Shown here in pieces: positions 56,101 to 64,000 of a stretch of 64,000 nt of DNA. Origin of the DNA: Bugula neritina (Eukaryota; Bryozoa; Gymnolaemata; Cheilostomatida; Bugulidae); assembly GCA_964035545.1 (NCBI GenBank), contig OZ037770.1, positions 2,602,001 through 2,666,000 of the forward strand, written 5' to 3'. How positions within the stretch are numbered: the first letter of the stretch is position 1; each line of letters begins with the position of its first letter. The position numbers and the translations under genes are program-made. Under the pieces are notes generated by a model. The model was not told where the DNA came from. It did not search any database and saw only the letters and a program-made list of their open reading frames with translations.

Positions 56101-59100
56101 GCGCGGAGGTTTTGTACAACCTCCGGGGACTCGTCAACCTTCTGCTTGAGTTGACCCTAGTCCCAGTCAAACTGCGCTCCCTGGTGAGCCAGTGTCTCCA
56201 ATTCACATCGCGGGGGACCTCCGTCCCTCCTCTCGATATTGAGACACTGTTTGCAACCTCCATCAGGTCGGCGGCTCAAACCGTCCGCATTGCTGTGTCT
56301 CTTGCCCGGTCGATGTTCTATCCGGTACGAGAACTCAGCTAGGATTTCGAGCCACCGGGCGACCTGACTGGAAGGCTCTGCTCTCTTGCACAACCAGATC
56401 AGAGAGGCATGATCCGTACGCAGCCGGAACTTTCTGCCGTATAGGTATGGTCTGAAGTGCTTCACTGACTTGATTACTGCCAACAGCTCCTTGTGGGTAG
56501 TGCAGTAATTTCGTTCAGTGGGTGAAAGAGACTTGCTGTAGTAGGCTACTACTACCTCCCAGCCTTCTTGCACTTGAGACAGCACAGCACCAACGTTCTG
56601 GTCAATGGTGTCAGTGTCGAGGTTGTACTCCAGAGTAGGATCTGGGTAGGCCAAGATGGGTGCCGTCAGTAGGCAACCTTTGAGGCGGTCGAACGCTCCT
56701 TATTCGACCGGGGTCCACTGCCACGTCACTCCCTTTGCGGTGAGCCGGTTCAACGGCTGTGCTATGCTCGCAAAGTCTGGTATGTATTGTCTGTAATACC
56801 CTATCAGCCCCAAGAAAGCCCGAAGTCCGGTCAATTCTTGGAGGGTGACCCAGTCTTCTATCGCCCGTACCTTTTCAGGATCCGTTGCCACGCCGTTTCG
56901 ACCGACAACGTGCTCCAGGTACTTGACCTCCGGCTGCAATAGAGCGCACTTGGAAGGTTTGAGCTTCAGACCAACACCTCGGAGTCTCTCGAAAACCTCC
57001 CGCAGAGGACTGAAATGTGTCTCGAAGTCTGGGGAGATCGCGATGACATCATCAAGGTAGATCAGCAGTGTCTTCTAATGGAGCCCGCTGAGGACTTGCT
57101 CCATCAGCCTCTGGAAGGTGGCTGGGGCGGAAGTTAACCCGAAAGGCAGCACCTTCCACTTCCACAAACCATCCCGTGTGATAAACGCCGCCTTCTCCTG
57201 GGCGTCGGGACTCAGAGGAACTTGCCAGTAACCGCTCAACAAGTCTAACGTACTGAAGTACTTGCTGCCGGCTAGGGCGTCCAATGACTCGTCAATACGA
57301 GGTAGAGGGTAGGCGTCCTGTATGGTTACGCTATTGAGCTTGCGGCAATCCACACAGAACCGCCAACTGCCGTCTTTCTTCCGGACAAGTACGACCGGCG
57401 AGCTTCACACACTGTGGGCGGGCTCGATGAGGCCGCGGTCCAGAAGATCCCGGACTTGTCAGCTAACCTCCTTTTCCTTCTCCGGCCCCAGCCTGCATGT
57501 GGGTTGCCGAATAGGGACCGTCCCTGCAGTCAGCGGTATTTCGTGTTTGACAGCTCCAGTCAGTCCCACGTCTTGATCTCCGCTGCTGAACACATCACCG
57601 TAGTCGCGTAGCAACTTCGCCATGGCTTGGCGTTCCTCGTTGCTTGCGCAGCCACCACAGGCTGTCTCATATAACTCCTGGATGTGTGTTGGGACCGCTC
57701 CTCGCCCCTGAGTAGGGCGTTGAGGGGGTGCCTTCGTCGCATCTCCCAGCGACGGGCCCGCGTCTTCTTCCTGGACAGAGTGGAACCGGCCCAGCATAGA
57801 CCCAGCTGGGAGCTTGATGGGCTCAGTGAAGGGATTGACACATTGCACTAAGATCTCTCCTCGTTCAATCAGTTGGTTTAAACTGCTGGCGAGTTGGATC
57901 CTTTCGTGCGCACCTTCGACTACCCCGAGTCCAGAGATCCGGCTATTGTTCACCCTGCAGTGAATGGTAGCACGGGAGCGGCCTGGCACGATACAGTTTC
58001 GTACCAACTGCACGCCTCCCACCAAGGGGTGGCCGAACTTGTCGACGCATGCGAGTGCTCGCCCGGACATTGCCATCGCAGATTTACTAAAATCGATGTG
58101 ACATCCGTGCCGTTTCAGGAATGGCATTCCAAGGATGGCGTCCTCCTTGAGCTGACTGACGATAAACGTCTCTTGGATCGTTTGATCACGGACGCGTCAT
58201 GTCAGCTCAATTATACCGTAGAAGGGAAGGCACGACCCGTCAGTCAGGGTGCCATACTCCCCCTCGTACGGTTCCATCTTGCCCCTGACCCTAGCGCTGA
58301 GGGTGTCAAAGAGTTGGCGACTTATGAGGTTCGTGGTACAGCTCGAATCAATTAGGAAAGTGACAGCTTTGCCTTCTAATTTGCCGGGCAAGAAATAGCT
58401 GTTTCCATGGGGCTGCACCTGAACTGTCTCTTCGTGCCTTGCTCTCGCAGGGAGTACCTCCCTCGCTCTAGGTCGCGAAGGAGGTCGCTTGGGATGGTGG
58501 TAGATTGGCCTTGGAGGTGAGCAGGCTAAGTTTTCAGCTACCTTTGCTGGCTCCCATCCAGATTCTTGTGGAGGGGCATAGAGAAGTCAGCGGCGTGGTC
58601 GGAGCCTCTTGCTGGTCCGTCGTGGCTGTCGCCACTCTCGGTTGTCAGCACGTGGTACCCGTCTGGGTGACCTACGTTTCTTCTTCCCTGAGGGGTTCAT
58701 CGCCGGCCCGCAGGAGGTGGGAACATCTGCGGGCCGCGGTAGTTTAACCCCGAAGTTAGGAAGGGACAGCACCTGCGGAAATGTCTTTGGTTTCCGCATT
58801 CCCAGCAAAAACTGACCGTTTCCCCCGGTGGCGGCGCCGGTGGTCGTACTGGCTCAGAGTCGGTACCTACTGGGGTTTGGGGTGTCAGTGTTGCTATCAG
58901 TTTGGCCAGCATGTCGGTCAGTTGAGTGACCTTCGATGCGGCCGTTAACTGAGCCACGGCAGCCGTCGTGGAGGGCTCCGCCTCTCGCTCCGCTGCCGTG
59001 TTCGCGCGGAGTACCTCCACCTGACGGGAGTTCCTGCAACTTTTATGCATCTGGTTTGCCAGGAGATAAGCTTCTCCCTCCGCCAGAGCATCTTCAACGG

Positions 59101-60989
59101 TGGTGACTCCCCTACCTAGAAACTGGTGGTGGAGACCCAAGTCGTTGACAGATTGTATAAAGGCGTCAAGAGTATACCTCTCAGGGTTAGCTTGGAGCAG
59201 ATCGCTATACGCAATCTGTGCCAGTTTCATGACCGTGGCGGCATGTTCTTGCAGCGGGGTGTGAGGATCACGCCGCAGCCTTTGTAGTCGGGCCCTGGCA
59301 TCTGTAGCAGAGATGCCGAAGCGGGCCCGCAGAAAAGCAAAGATACTATCGATGTCTGCACCTAGCCCATAGGGCTTAGCCTTGTCTATCAATGACATTC
59401 TGAGCTTCAGCAGGGCCACCCGAGGGGGCCACTGGGCGACGTCCATTACGTCACTAAACTCTTAGATGAATTGCTCCACCTCTTCTTCGCCCGTGAAGGT
59501 GGGCGCTTTTAACCGGTAGCGATCCTTGTTCAGCTCTCGAGGAACCCTTCGCTCTTCTACCACATGATTCACAGGCATAGCATCGTTTTTACGCTCACCT
59601 TCTGCTGCCGGTGATGCATTCCAGCGTTTACAGTCTCCATCGTGGATGTACACTATCCCACTGCTGCCACCACTGTTATGATTTTCAGAATTTGGGTTGA
59701 TATGCAATCCAGAGGGTCTATTTATTTGCTACAGAACTTCACCAGGATAAGTCGAGTGAATACGAGTATATTTTACACACAAGAATACATCACAAAAACT
59801 ATACAAATACATTCAGCAATTTTACACATTTATATCATTCAGCACTCTATCTTCGACTAACTAACAGCGGGAAGACTAACTACTGCTACTAACTATCAGT
59901 GTCGCTAATTGGCTGTCCATTGTTCCGGGTCAATTACGTGACCCTATGCTATAGTAGTGGGGAAAATAACATTTCCCTGTATTACGCTGCTGGTAGCTCC
60001 ACGAGCCACCACAATATTGCTATGTAGGTTGATGTCATAATTTTGTAATTAGGTGCATTTAAACATATGAAATATAATAGCGTTCTGTAAAATTTTGAAG
60101 ACTTTATGGTACTTTTGTATTCAGCTACATAAAACATGCTTTAAGTGATGATATCAAGTAACAGCATACACATTGTGACACTGTTTTCAATTCCTACATC
60201 TGATTCAGCTGGTATATAGATACAATGCTTTACGTATTATACTATTAGTTATACACTGTATGATTATATTATGTGTAAAAATATGTTTTCGCATTCAATT
60301 AGTCAAATATTTTGTAAACAAGAAATAATGTCATCTACCCTCTATACAGTTGCTGTATTATAAACACTCACTTGTTCAGACTTGCTCTGTCAGTCAGGCT
60401 AGAAACATGTAGATACAGGGCTTTACCGGCAATCTCTCCAATGTTGTCGGGAATTTCCCCTTCCAGTTTGAGATGTGTAATGTCATAACTCCCAACTTCA
60501 CGTTTCACCTCAGCAGTAGTATATGACTTGGTACCAGCAAAAATTGTATCTAACCAGCCTACAGCAGGCTGTCCAGAATGTCTAAACCAAACACTCATAT
60601 TCTCTGTAACATTATACAGTGTGATTATTACACAGTGCTAGCAGGTGATGTCTCTCATTCTGATCTACTGATTGAATATATTTATTATCTGCATGCTGTG
60701 TATCAGTCAGTCAACTATCACAGCAATAAAGAACTGAATTACACATTTTATTATAGCAGCTGTAGGTTTAACAAAGTAAAAACTTCGAGTTATAAAATAA
60801 AATGAATAAAATCAGCAATTTCCTAAAGTCATATATACCTGATTTAATATCTCTAGAATTATGCTGATTGTGTTTCAGTATAAAAACATCTCAAATCTCC
60901 TTTTTATGTATTACATACAATGATGTTAAAATAATGTAATATATTTTGAGCGTTTGCAATATTTCAAAACACTCACCACCAGTTGCCAT
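34983..60989 (-). CDS. Gene 2: LRR-ROC-COR-caspase-like protein (1279 aa model)
   Basis: Exons on the minus strand: 60989-60977, 60603-60372, 52121-51984, 51199-51062, 50151-50014, 40150-38145, 37881-37795, 37642-37434, 37186-37016, 36544-36322, 36172-35942, 35681-35578, 35132-34983. All borders are GT-AG, all phases agree, and the total is 3840 nt including TAA. Domains: N-terminal region 1-81, six LRRs 82-219 plus more to about 290, ROC with P-loop near 324-331, DMGG near 378 and THKD near 447, COR to about 780, linkers to 987, caspase-like p20/p10 988-1279. ROC would bind GTP and COR dimerise, so the caspase-like part may be brought together by the nucleotide state; this is inference. The predicted catalytic Cys is Ser. 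Two gypsy elements and two small transposons lie in its introns. A separate start at the ATG in exon 37186-37016 (MSRERG) cannot be excluded. Confidence 0.8.
35578..35681 (-). CDS. Gene 2 exon: caspase p10 helix region
   Basis: 104 bp, acceptor TTATAG, donor GTGAGT. Encodes [20 protein letters not shown], aligned to the SWRDxxxGSWFIQALCxxL segment of caspases. The Trp of the substrate pocket is absent. Confidence 0.8.
35942..36172 (-). CDS. Gene 2 exon: inter-subunit linker
   Basis: 231 bp, acceptor TTGTAG, donor GTAAGT. Acidic and Pro-rich ([30 protein letters not shown]), ending [11 protein letters not shown]. It sits where caspases have the p20/p10 linker. DDVEYP contains Asp residues that could be cleavage sites, but this is not shown. 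Confidence 0.7.
36322..36544 (-). CDS. Gene 2 exon: caspase p20 catalytic region
   Basis: 223 bp, acceptor TTCTAG, donor GTAATC. Encodes [19 protein letters not shown], with the conserved catalytic His near residue 1072, and [13 protein letters not shown] in place of KPKLFIIQACRGG. The catalytic Cys and the following Arg are both Ser. Confidence 0.85.
37016..37186 (-). CDS. Gene 2 exon: caspase p20 start
   Basis: 171 bp, acceptor TTCAG, donor GTGTGT. Encodes [19 protein letters not shown], then [20 protein letters not shown] and [10 protein letters not shown]. This is the first beta strand and helix of the p20 fold. The Arg of RxGxDxD, which contacts the P1 Asp in caspases, is kept. The DKV.SM motif typical of caspases spans the junction with the preceding acidic exon (NTDK|VFSM). 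Confidence 0.85.
37225..37298. repeat. CA/CG alternating purine-pyrimidine tract
   Basis: ACACACAC with GCGCGC and ACGCACGC stretches in a short gene 2 intron; a potential Z-DNA former. Confidence 0.85.
37434..37642 (-). CDS. Gene 2 exon: acidic linker
   Basis: 209 bp. Encodes [20 protein letters not shown] and [15 protein letters not shown]. Acceptor GCAAG, donor GTGAATG. Paralogous to 2658-2839. Confidence 0.75.
37795..37881 (-). CDS. Gene 2 exon: 29-residue linker after COR
   Basis: 87 bp, encodes [20 protein letters not shown]. Same size and phases as 5109-5195. Confidence 0.75.
38145..40150 (-). CDS. Gene 2 exon: terminal LRRs, ROC GTPase and COR
   Basis: 2006 bp, acceptor TTATTAG, donor GTATGT. 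LRRs [15 protein letters not shown] and [13 protein letters not shown]-loop [10 protein letters not shown] (about 39840-39811); [18 protein letters not shown] with [16 protein letters not shown] and the PYFIIPQF strand; a Cys/His-rich end ([10 protein letters not shown]). The ROC part and the last 130 residues are nearly the same as in gene 1, while the COR middle differs strongly. Confidence 0.9.
40734..40815. repeat. Perfect 39-bp inverted repeat with 4-nt loop
   Basis: Left arm 40734-40772, loop TTAT, right arm 40777-40815. The arms are exact reverse complements. The matching gene 1 intron (about 8029-8075) has only one arm. Confidence 0.9.
42231..42707 (+). repeat. 5' LTR of element C (477 bp)
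   Basis: TGTAATGGATT ... TTTATCACA. It contains TGTATAAAAGCAGGCGAG (42547-42564), a likely TATA box, and AATAAAACA at about 42628, a likely polyadenylation signal. Confidence 0.9.
42709..42726 (+). promoter_or_regulatory. Primer-binding site, element C
   Basis: TGGTGGCAGCGGTGGGAT, fully complementary to a typical tRNA-Leu 3' end; one base after the LTR. Confidence 0.85.
42754..43660 (+). pseudogene. Element C Gag
   Basis: Starts [19 protein letters not shown] 1-bp frameshift near 42890, a TAA at 42990-42992, a TGA near 43276 and a TAA near 43350 break it. Landmarks: [46 protein letters not shown], and a CCHC zinc knuckle [14 protein letters not shown] near 43577-43618. It would package the element RNA. 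pol overlaps its end by 76 nt in the -1 frame, suggesting frameshift expression in the ancestor. Confidence 0.85.
43585..47940 (+). pseudogene. Element C Pol: protease, RT, RNase H, integrase
   Basis: One reading frame without any frameshift but with ten internal stops (about 45040, 45178, 45670, 46057, 46492, 46777, 46828, 47215, 47551, 47638). Protease LLDTGCTTN near 44150; RT with [17 protein letters not shown] and the catalytic [15 protein letters not shown] near 45430; RNase H with [18 protein letters not shown]; integrase zinc-binding THKQAHSG and CEVC, catalytic [10 protein letters not shown] (about 46866), [12 protein letters not shown] (about 47050) and GNGVVERNN (about 47150); GPY-type module near 47500-47650; and a Gln-rich tail ([13 protein letters not shown]). 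The order PR-RT-RH-IN defines Ty3/gypsy. Not functional as read. Confidence 0.9.
47934..48551 (+). CDS. Element C 3' ORF, unknown function
   Basis: 205 codons, uninterrupted, overlapping the end of pol. Pro/Gln-rich start ([20 protein letters not shown]), then a region ending [17 protein letters not shown]. No transmembrane segment or env-like signal, and no zinc-finger motif like those in the other two families. It may be a continuation of the integrase tail in another frame. Confidence 0.45.
   Translation: MVTGEQLAPPAPAQPERSQRARKLPRYLADCQVGHMEMSPRRSGTPSTGKNFEPQLQNSPGSTGLLQKQQPADQHSHLDNRCPALSGNVGRVRWRYPIPMTDLDPPPEKEDEATTLLPAQLIRDGATAATTQPLQVALARLGKEPGAPGSQIEEKTQLTYSHLLRHRQSMAPPYRECVLDSAIQAWSKILDRCTEEIESLVHYLQ
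48770..49235 (+). repeat. 3' LTR of element C (466 bp)
   Basis: Same ends as the 5' LTR; preceded by the purine tract GCGGGAGAA. Confidence 0.9.
50014..50151 (-). CDS. Gene 2 LRR-pair exon (last before ROC)
   Basis: 138 bp, donor GTTTGT. Encodes [20 protein letters not shown] and [20 protein letters not shown]. Confidence 0.85.
51062..51199 (-). CDS. Gene 2 LRR-pair exon
   Basis: 138 bp. Encodes [20 protein letters not shown] and [20 protein letters not shown]. Confidence 0.85.
51315..51748 (-). mobile_element. Small TIR transposon, copy 3 (434 bp, 7-bp TSD)
   Basis: Reverse orientation. Ends AGTTCTATCCCAGATAGATG and, reversed, GGGTGTCATCCCACTTAGAC. Flanked by TACAAAC at 51308-51314 and 51749-51755. 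Confidence 0.85.
51984..52121 (-). CDS. Gene 2 LRR-pair exon (first)
   Basis: 138 bp, acceptor ATACAG, donor GTTTGT. Encodes [20 protein letters not shown] and [20 protein letters not shown]. Confidence 0.85.
52467..52806 (-). repeat. 3' LTR of element D
   Basis: 340 bp, TGTTATGATTTTC to AAGCCACCACA on the plus strand. Confidence 0.9.
53103..53405 (-). CDS. Element D second 3' ORF, basic
   Basis: 100 codons: an Arg/Ser/Pro-rich start ([17 protein letters not shown]) and a possible coiled-coil region ([18 protein letters not shown]), ending with a basic tail ([16 protein letters not shown]). It overlaps the end of the zinc-finger ORF in another frame and may be its continuation after a frameshift. 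Function unknown; nucleic-acid binding is plausible from the charge. Confidence 0.45.
   Translation of the reverse strand: MCIPPKSLPTLKKKSKSPRPSTSRRTQSPGSPPRRRRTPSPDPTRLAIVEERLLHVQAEFTQLAPDLLSTTTGLYQLKGSVGRIKRKLRARQAKHRLAKH
53359..53775 (-). CDS. Element D 3' ORF with tandem zinc-finger motifs
   Basis: 138 codons. The first finger has [21 protein letters not shown] (C-x2-C ... H-x3-H), immediately followed by FLLTVCPCG and [12 protein letters not shown], a second finger-like unit. The rest is acidic at the end (EFAYPEEEE). It lies after integrase, where retroviruses have env. The ORF at 21212-21835 has the same double motif. I know no standard gypsy domain of this kind. A DNA- or RNA-binding role is inferred. 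Confidence 0.55.
   Translation of the reverse strand: MSPETEKQIETAWGPKGRKQCQICDEECASHRSMRLHVNAHFLLTVCPCGYNDVYPYSVTRHRAAGRFPEENYVVDAKLYPEFLTLIRPLVKKAMLLAVLTSGFQHVLDYARQQSPLVSDRPQIVYTPEEFAYPEEEE
54205..56150 (-). pseudogene. Element D integrase and C-terminal tail
   Basis: Integrase zinc-binding part with DTHKQADAG (the second His of HHCC is Asp here) and [10 protein letters not shown]; catalytic [10 protein letters not shown] near 55615, [12 protein letters not shown] near 55430 and GNGVVEHNN near 55340. The GPY module [19 protein letters not shown] lies near 54940, then a Pro-rich tail in a shifted frame (54801-54205). A stop at about 55266 separates the core from the end. Confidence 0.8.
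56157..57461 (-). pseudogene. Element D reverse transcriptase and RNase H
   Basis: [37 protein letters not shown], then [14 protein letters not shown] near 57060, and the thumb with [17 protein letters not shown]. RNase H has [38 protein letters not shown] and the [12 protein letters not shown] connection. Stops at about 57458, 57403, 57075, 56700 and 56157, all in one frame. Confidence 0.85.
57459..58418 (-). pseudogene. Element D protease and linker
   Basis: The active-site segment reads [20 protein letters not shown]: the DTG/DSG triad of aspartic proteases has become DSS, so it should be inactive. Downstream [13 protein letters not shown] and [17 protein letters not shown] match the other copies. 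A TGA lies at about 58197. Confidence 0.8.
58587..59650 (-). pseudogene. Element D Gag
   Basis: The capsid region begins [19 protein letters not shown]; a TAA at about 59462 interrupts it, and the frame then continues for 249 codons with [17 protein letters not shown] and the CCHC knuckle [14 protein letters not shown] near 58815-58770. A probable start is the Met of MPVNHVVEE near 59580. Confidence 0.8.
59655..59672 (-). promoter_or_regulatory. Primer-binding site, element D
   Basis: Minus strand TGGTGGCAGCAGTGGGAT, tRNA-Leu type with one difference, one base from the LTR. Confidence 0.8.
59674..60013 (-). repeat. 5' LTR of element D
   Basis: 340 bp, same ends as its partner. Confidence 0.9.
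60372..60603 (-). CDS. Gene 2 exon 2: N-terminal region
   Basis: 232 bp, acceptor TTACAG, donor GTGAGT. Encodes [20 protein letters not shown] and [18 protein letters not shown]. Paralogous to 19651-19882, same length and phases. No domain recognised. Confidence 0.8.
60977..60989 (-). CDS. Gene 2 exon 1: start codon
   Basis: ATGGCAACTGGTG plus GTGAGT donor; same as gene 1. Chosen because the phase fits and the sequence is conserved between paralogues. Confidence 0.7.
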
Positions 60990-61068
60990 GGTTACCAAAT
61001 ATCTTTATATCTGATTCATTCTAATGTGTATCAGTTAACTCTAGCTACAACAGATATATAATATAGAA
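60990..61068 (-). promoter_or_regulatory. 5' region conserved with gene 1
   Basis: Similar to 20341-20430 and diverging beyond; probable 5' UTR or core promoter. Confidence 0.4.
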
Positions 61069-62210
61069 GTGATATTAGATGTTTTATTTTTGTCGGTTAT
61101 GCCAAAACTTACAATTTTTTTCTGGAAATATTATATTTTTGCACCAGATTAAGAAAAATAAACTTAAACCTTAGAGATTTGGACAAAACTCAACATTTAG
61201 CCAATACATGTGATTTAAAAATTTTAAAATCATTACCAAATATTTATACAATATATTATAGTATCAATCTGATAGATTTGCCCTTGTCTTACAACCAGCT
61301 ATTTATAAGTGAGCAGCGTTCCTATTTTTATTGCCCATATAAAACTGGAATAGAAACTATAATATACTTCAAAGCCACCTTGCTTGCAGATGAACCAAGC
61401 TTGTTGCTTTAAACTGACAAATTAATTTCAGGTGTTCAATTGAATAAAAAACCTTTAATTCACAAATAGCAGTGCTCACCAAATAAACTTACATGAAAAC
61501 TTCAAATAAATATGTTGAAATCACATTAGGAATACCAAAATAAAATGTTACTACACAGAGGTCATTTAATTTACCAAAACAAAGCAAAAACAACGCCATT
61601 AGTTAAACATCTACTTAGGGCAGCCAGCTCTCACTCACAACTGAGGCTGAGAACAAACTTAAGACTCATACACTTTCATACATTGTTCATAATATATGTC
61701 TTAAATTAAAATAATTTCACTCAACGATACTATAATAGACAATACATTTCTTTATTTCTGCATGATGATATTATAGTGAGAAAAATGACCAAAATGCAGA
61801 AACCCTGTTTGTTATAGCTCAACAATGGGCTGTTTTCATGTGAGTAACATGCTGAGCAGGAAGTGCAGCAAGCTTGTGCGGGTTTGATTTAATTGACCAA
61901 TTACCGTTAGCAAACACATTTCTTGAAATTAAATTTTAAATATCAAATAATTTTTAGCTAACTGAAATAAAACATTTTCATATTTGAATTCCAAGATGAT
62001 TAGCTAATAAATTTCCTCACCTACAACCCACACATTTTGTATGGCGGGAAACTCGCATCATATGGCCCTACGCTAACATACTTTGAAATATGCTTTATTG
62101 ACGTGTATTCATCATAATGTATTCATAAACTTTGTTAACAGATGTATTTTCAAACTATAGTTTATGTACATGTGTTGCAATTTGCGCTTCACTGTTTATT
62201 AATGGGTCTA
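61069..62210. other. AT-rich DNA upstream of gene 2
   Basis: No gene, RNA or repeat structure recognised. It should contain the gene 2 promoter. Confidence 0.4.
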
Positions 62211-62399
62211 TTGTTGTGAATTTATGCTTCACTTGTAATTATTGGGTCTACTTAAGCAAAGCAGATACTAATAAAAGGTACAACTATTCAAAACCGTTAC
62301 ATAATAAAGAGATAAAATATACAATTAGACTTTACAGTGCTTCGTTCTGGACCAACACTTGGCCAGAACGTTCCACTCTGTACGTGTGATTTGGCATCA

Positions 62400-63120
62400 T
62401 CATTGCTGCTCACCCAACACCTCGTGAGCCGTCCTCATGCATTTTATGACCTCATCCACGTAATCATGAATGTTGCTCTCTGGAACTGGAACATGGTAAG
62501 TTACGTGTTCAGGAACCTTTGTTTTCCTCCCCAGTATGAGAAAGTTAGGAGTCTCCAGTGTGCTGGAGTGAGGGGTACTAAGGTAAGCTCGCATGATTTG
62601 CGGCAGCACCAAGTCCCACTCTTTCTGACTCTTACAAATAAGCAGGCTTCTCAGTGAGTCACCTAGCATTCGGTTGTTCCGCTCTACAACCCCATTCCCT
62701 TGCCGGTGTTACGGGGTCATCCGACTTTGGTTAACCCCCACCGTCTTACAGAGATCGCTCATAAGTTGCGACTAAAACTGGGCGTCTTGATCAGAGTGTA
62801 GTTGTTCCAGCAGGCCGAAACAACAGAACACCTGCTGATTCAAGGCCCTGGCCACCGAGGGGGCCGACGCATCTGGAATAGCCAGCACATCAGCCCACCA
62901 TGTAAAATGGTCAGTTAACACCAGTATCCAGTTACTACTTCTCACAAACGTGGGCATGGGGCCCACCAGATCTACAGCCACGATCTGCCACAAATGACCG
63001 GCATGTAGTTGACGCCTCCCTGCGGCCATGCTTGCTAGCTTGACCGATCTCACACTTCCGCACCCGGAGTTAGACATCCCGGGTCATACCGGCCAATACC
63101 ACTGGAGTTGAAGGCATCTA
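62400..63120 (-). pseudogene. Element E integrase
   Basis: [10 protein letters not shown] near 62965, HSDQDAQF near 62790, and the post-core [13 protein letters not shown] near 62610. A stop and small indels break the frame around 62700-62770. Confidence 0.75.
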
Positions 63121-63719
63121 GTCACCCGCCCAGTTCCTGCATGACCTCGCTTATGGGTGTCCAAGATCAACTCCCGTCGCAGAGCAAACAGGCAGACTAC
63201 CCTCTCTCGTTCCCGGTAATTTGCATCGGTTAACAACGTTATCGTTAACAACCCATCACCATTAAACTGGAGGGAATCCTAGTGGTTACAGAAGTACTTA
63301 AACTCTGCGCACTTGACTCGCTGTTTGGCCTCACCAGGCCGCCGTTTTTCCTTCTTGGCCCATACTAGGTCAGCTACTACCCCAGGTAGTGTAGCTTGCA
63401 GCCGACACAGCTCCTTGAAGTTCCTGACCAGCGTAGGGTTTGCATGAAGGTTGTTAACAGCTTTAGTAGGGGATTCGGACTAGAGTTGTCCTTCATCCCA
63501 GCTGTATGTATCAGCTTTCCCCGTCTGCTCCTCCACATCGAAGCGAGGGGGTCTACTATCCCTGCGCTCGATGTTTAGGCATTGCTTACACCCATATACT
63601 TGGCGGCGGCTTAATCTGTCGGCATTACCGTGTTTCTTACCGGGTTGGTGTTCGATCCGGTACGAAAACTCAGCCAGGATTTCAAGCCAGCACGCTACTT
63701 AGCTAAAAGGTTCAGTCCG

Positions 63720-64000
63720 TCAACACAGCCATATCAAGGACGCATGGTCCATTTGTAACCTGAACGTACGCCCATACAGATACGGTATAAAGTGTTTTAC
63801 CGCCTTGACTACTGCCAGGAGCTTTCTCCTGGTTGTACAGTAGTTCTTCTCAGAGGCCGACAGAGCCTTACTAGAGTAAGCTACCTCTACCTCACGACCA
63901 TCTTGGACCTGAGACAGCACAGCCCCCACATTGTGGTTACTGGCATCAGTATCCAAAATGTACTCACTTGCCAGATCAGGGTACGCTAAGATGGGCATCT
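63720..64000 (-). pseudogene. Element E RNase H (partial)
   Basis: PILAYPDLASEYILDTDASN, then [33 protein letters not shown] and [12 protein letters not shown]. Cut by the window edge. Confidence 0.8.

Larger units (their letters stand above)
52467..60013 (-). mobile_element. Ty3/gypsy element D, complete (7547 bp)
   Basis: Right to left: LTR 60013-59674, primer site 59672-59655, gag, pol, C-terminal tail, zinc-finger ORF, LTR 52806-52467. Flanked by ATAT on both sides (52463-52466 and 60014-60017), a perfect 4-bp target duplication. Both LTRs are 340 bp and differ at roughly a dozen positions. It is inserted in gene 2 between exon 2 and the first LRR exon, in the same orientation as the gene. 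Confidence 0.95.
62214..64000 (-). mobile_element. Ty3/gypsy element E fragment (edge-truncated)
   Basis: 62214-62335 resembles the inner end of the element A LTR (TGTTGTGAATTTATGCTTCAC, then GGGTCTACTTAAGCAAAGC). It is joined directly to the end of pol, so the rest of the LTR and the 3' part are deleted. pol continues to the right edge: integrase end, integrase core, linker, RNase H. Confidence 0.75.

Overview
The window is animal nuclear DNA: split genes with GT-AG introns, a tandem pair of LRR-Roco genes, Ty3/gypsy elements with a tRNA-Leu-type primer site, a Penelope-like element with a GIY-YIG domain, AT-rich introns and long (TA)n tracts. The mix suggests an invertebrate, perhaps an early-branching one such as a sponge or cnidarian, but no single marker fixes the species. 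All host exons that could be modelled are on the minus strand.

Two paralogous genes dominate. Gene 1 (about 20340 down to 2658, running off the left edge or cut by a retroelement) and gene 2 (60989 down to 34983) share their start exon, an 80-residue N-terminal exon, 138-bp exons that each encode two leucine-rich repeats, a 2006-bp exon for the last LRRs plus a ROC GTPase and COR dimerisation region, an 87-bp exon and an acidic exon. In gene 2 five more exons encode a caspase-like p20/p10 region. All gene 2 junctions are phase-compatible and sum to 3840 nt (1279 residues plus stop). The predicted protein is LRR-ROC-COR-caspase, an NLR-like arrangement, but the catalytic cysteine position is serine, so it is more likely a pseudo-caspase scaffold than a protease. 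I regard this as the main candidate for an undescribed system.

Layout: 1-2554 gypsy element A (minus, truncated by the edge); 2658-20340 gene 1, whose introns hold a TA-flanked DNA element (3580-4895), a TRIM-like LTR element (8635-10205), a (TA)n tract, a Penelope-like element with a hammerhead ribozyme (10771-12440) and a TIR element (13539-16857); 20690-25709 decayed gypsy remnants, one with a zinc-finger ORF; 25710-34980 intergenic DNA with a decayed nuclease-like gene, a small DNA transposon, a tandem duplication, a minisatellite and an assembly gap; 34983-60989 gene 2, whose introns hold two complete gypsy elements (42231-49235 plus, 52467-60013 minus) and two more copies of the small transposon; 62214-64000 another gypsy fragment.

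Much of the gene length is explained by mobile DNA in introns, and comparing the two paralogues gives several empty-site controls. The gypsy elements share gag with a CCHC knuckle, protease, RT, RNase H and integrase, carry stop codons in every copy, and two families have an extra 3' ORF with a CPCG-type zinc-finger motif.
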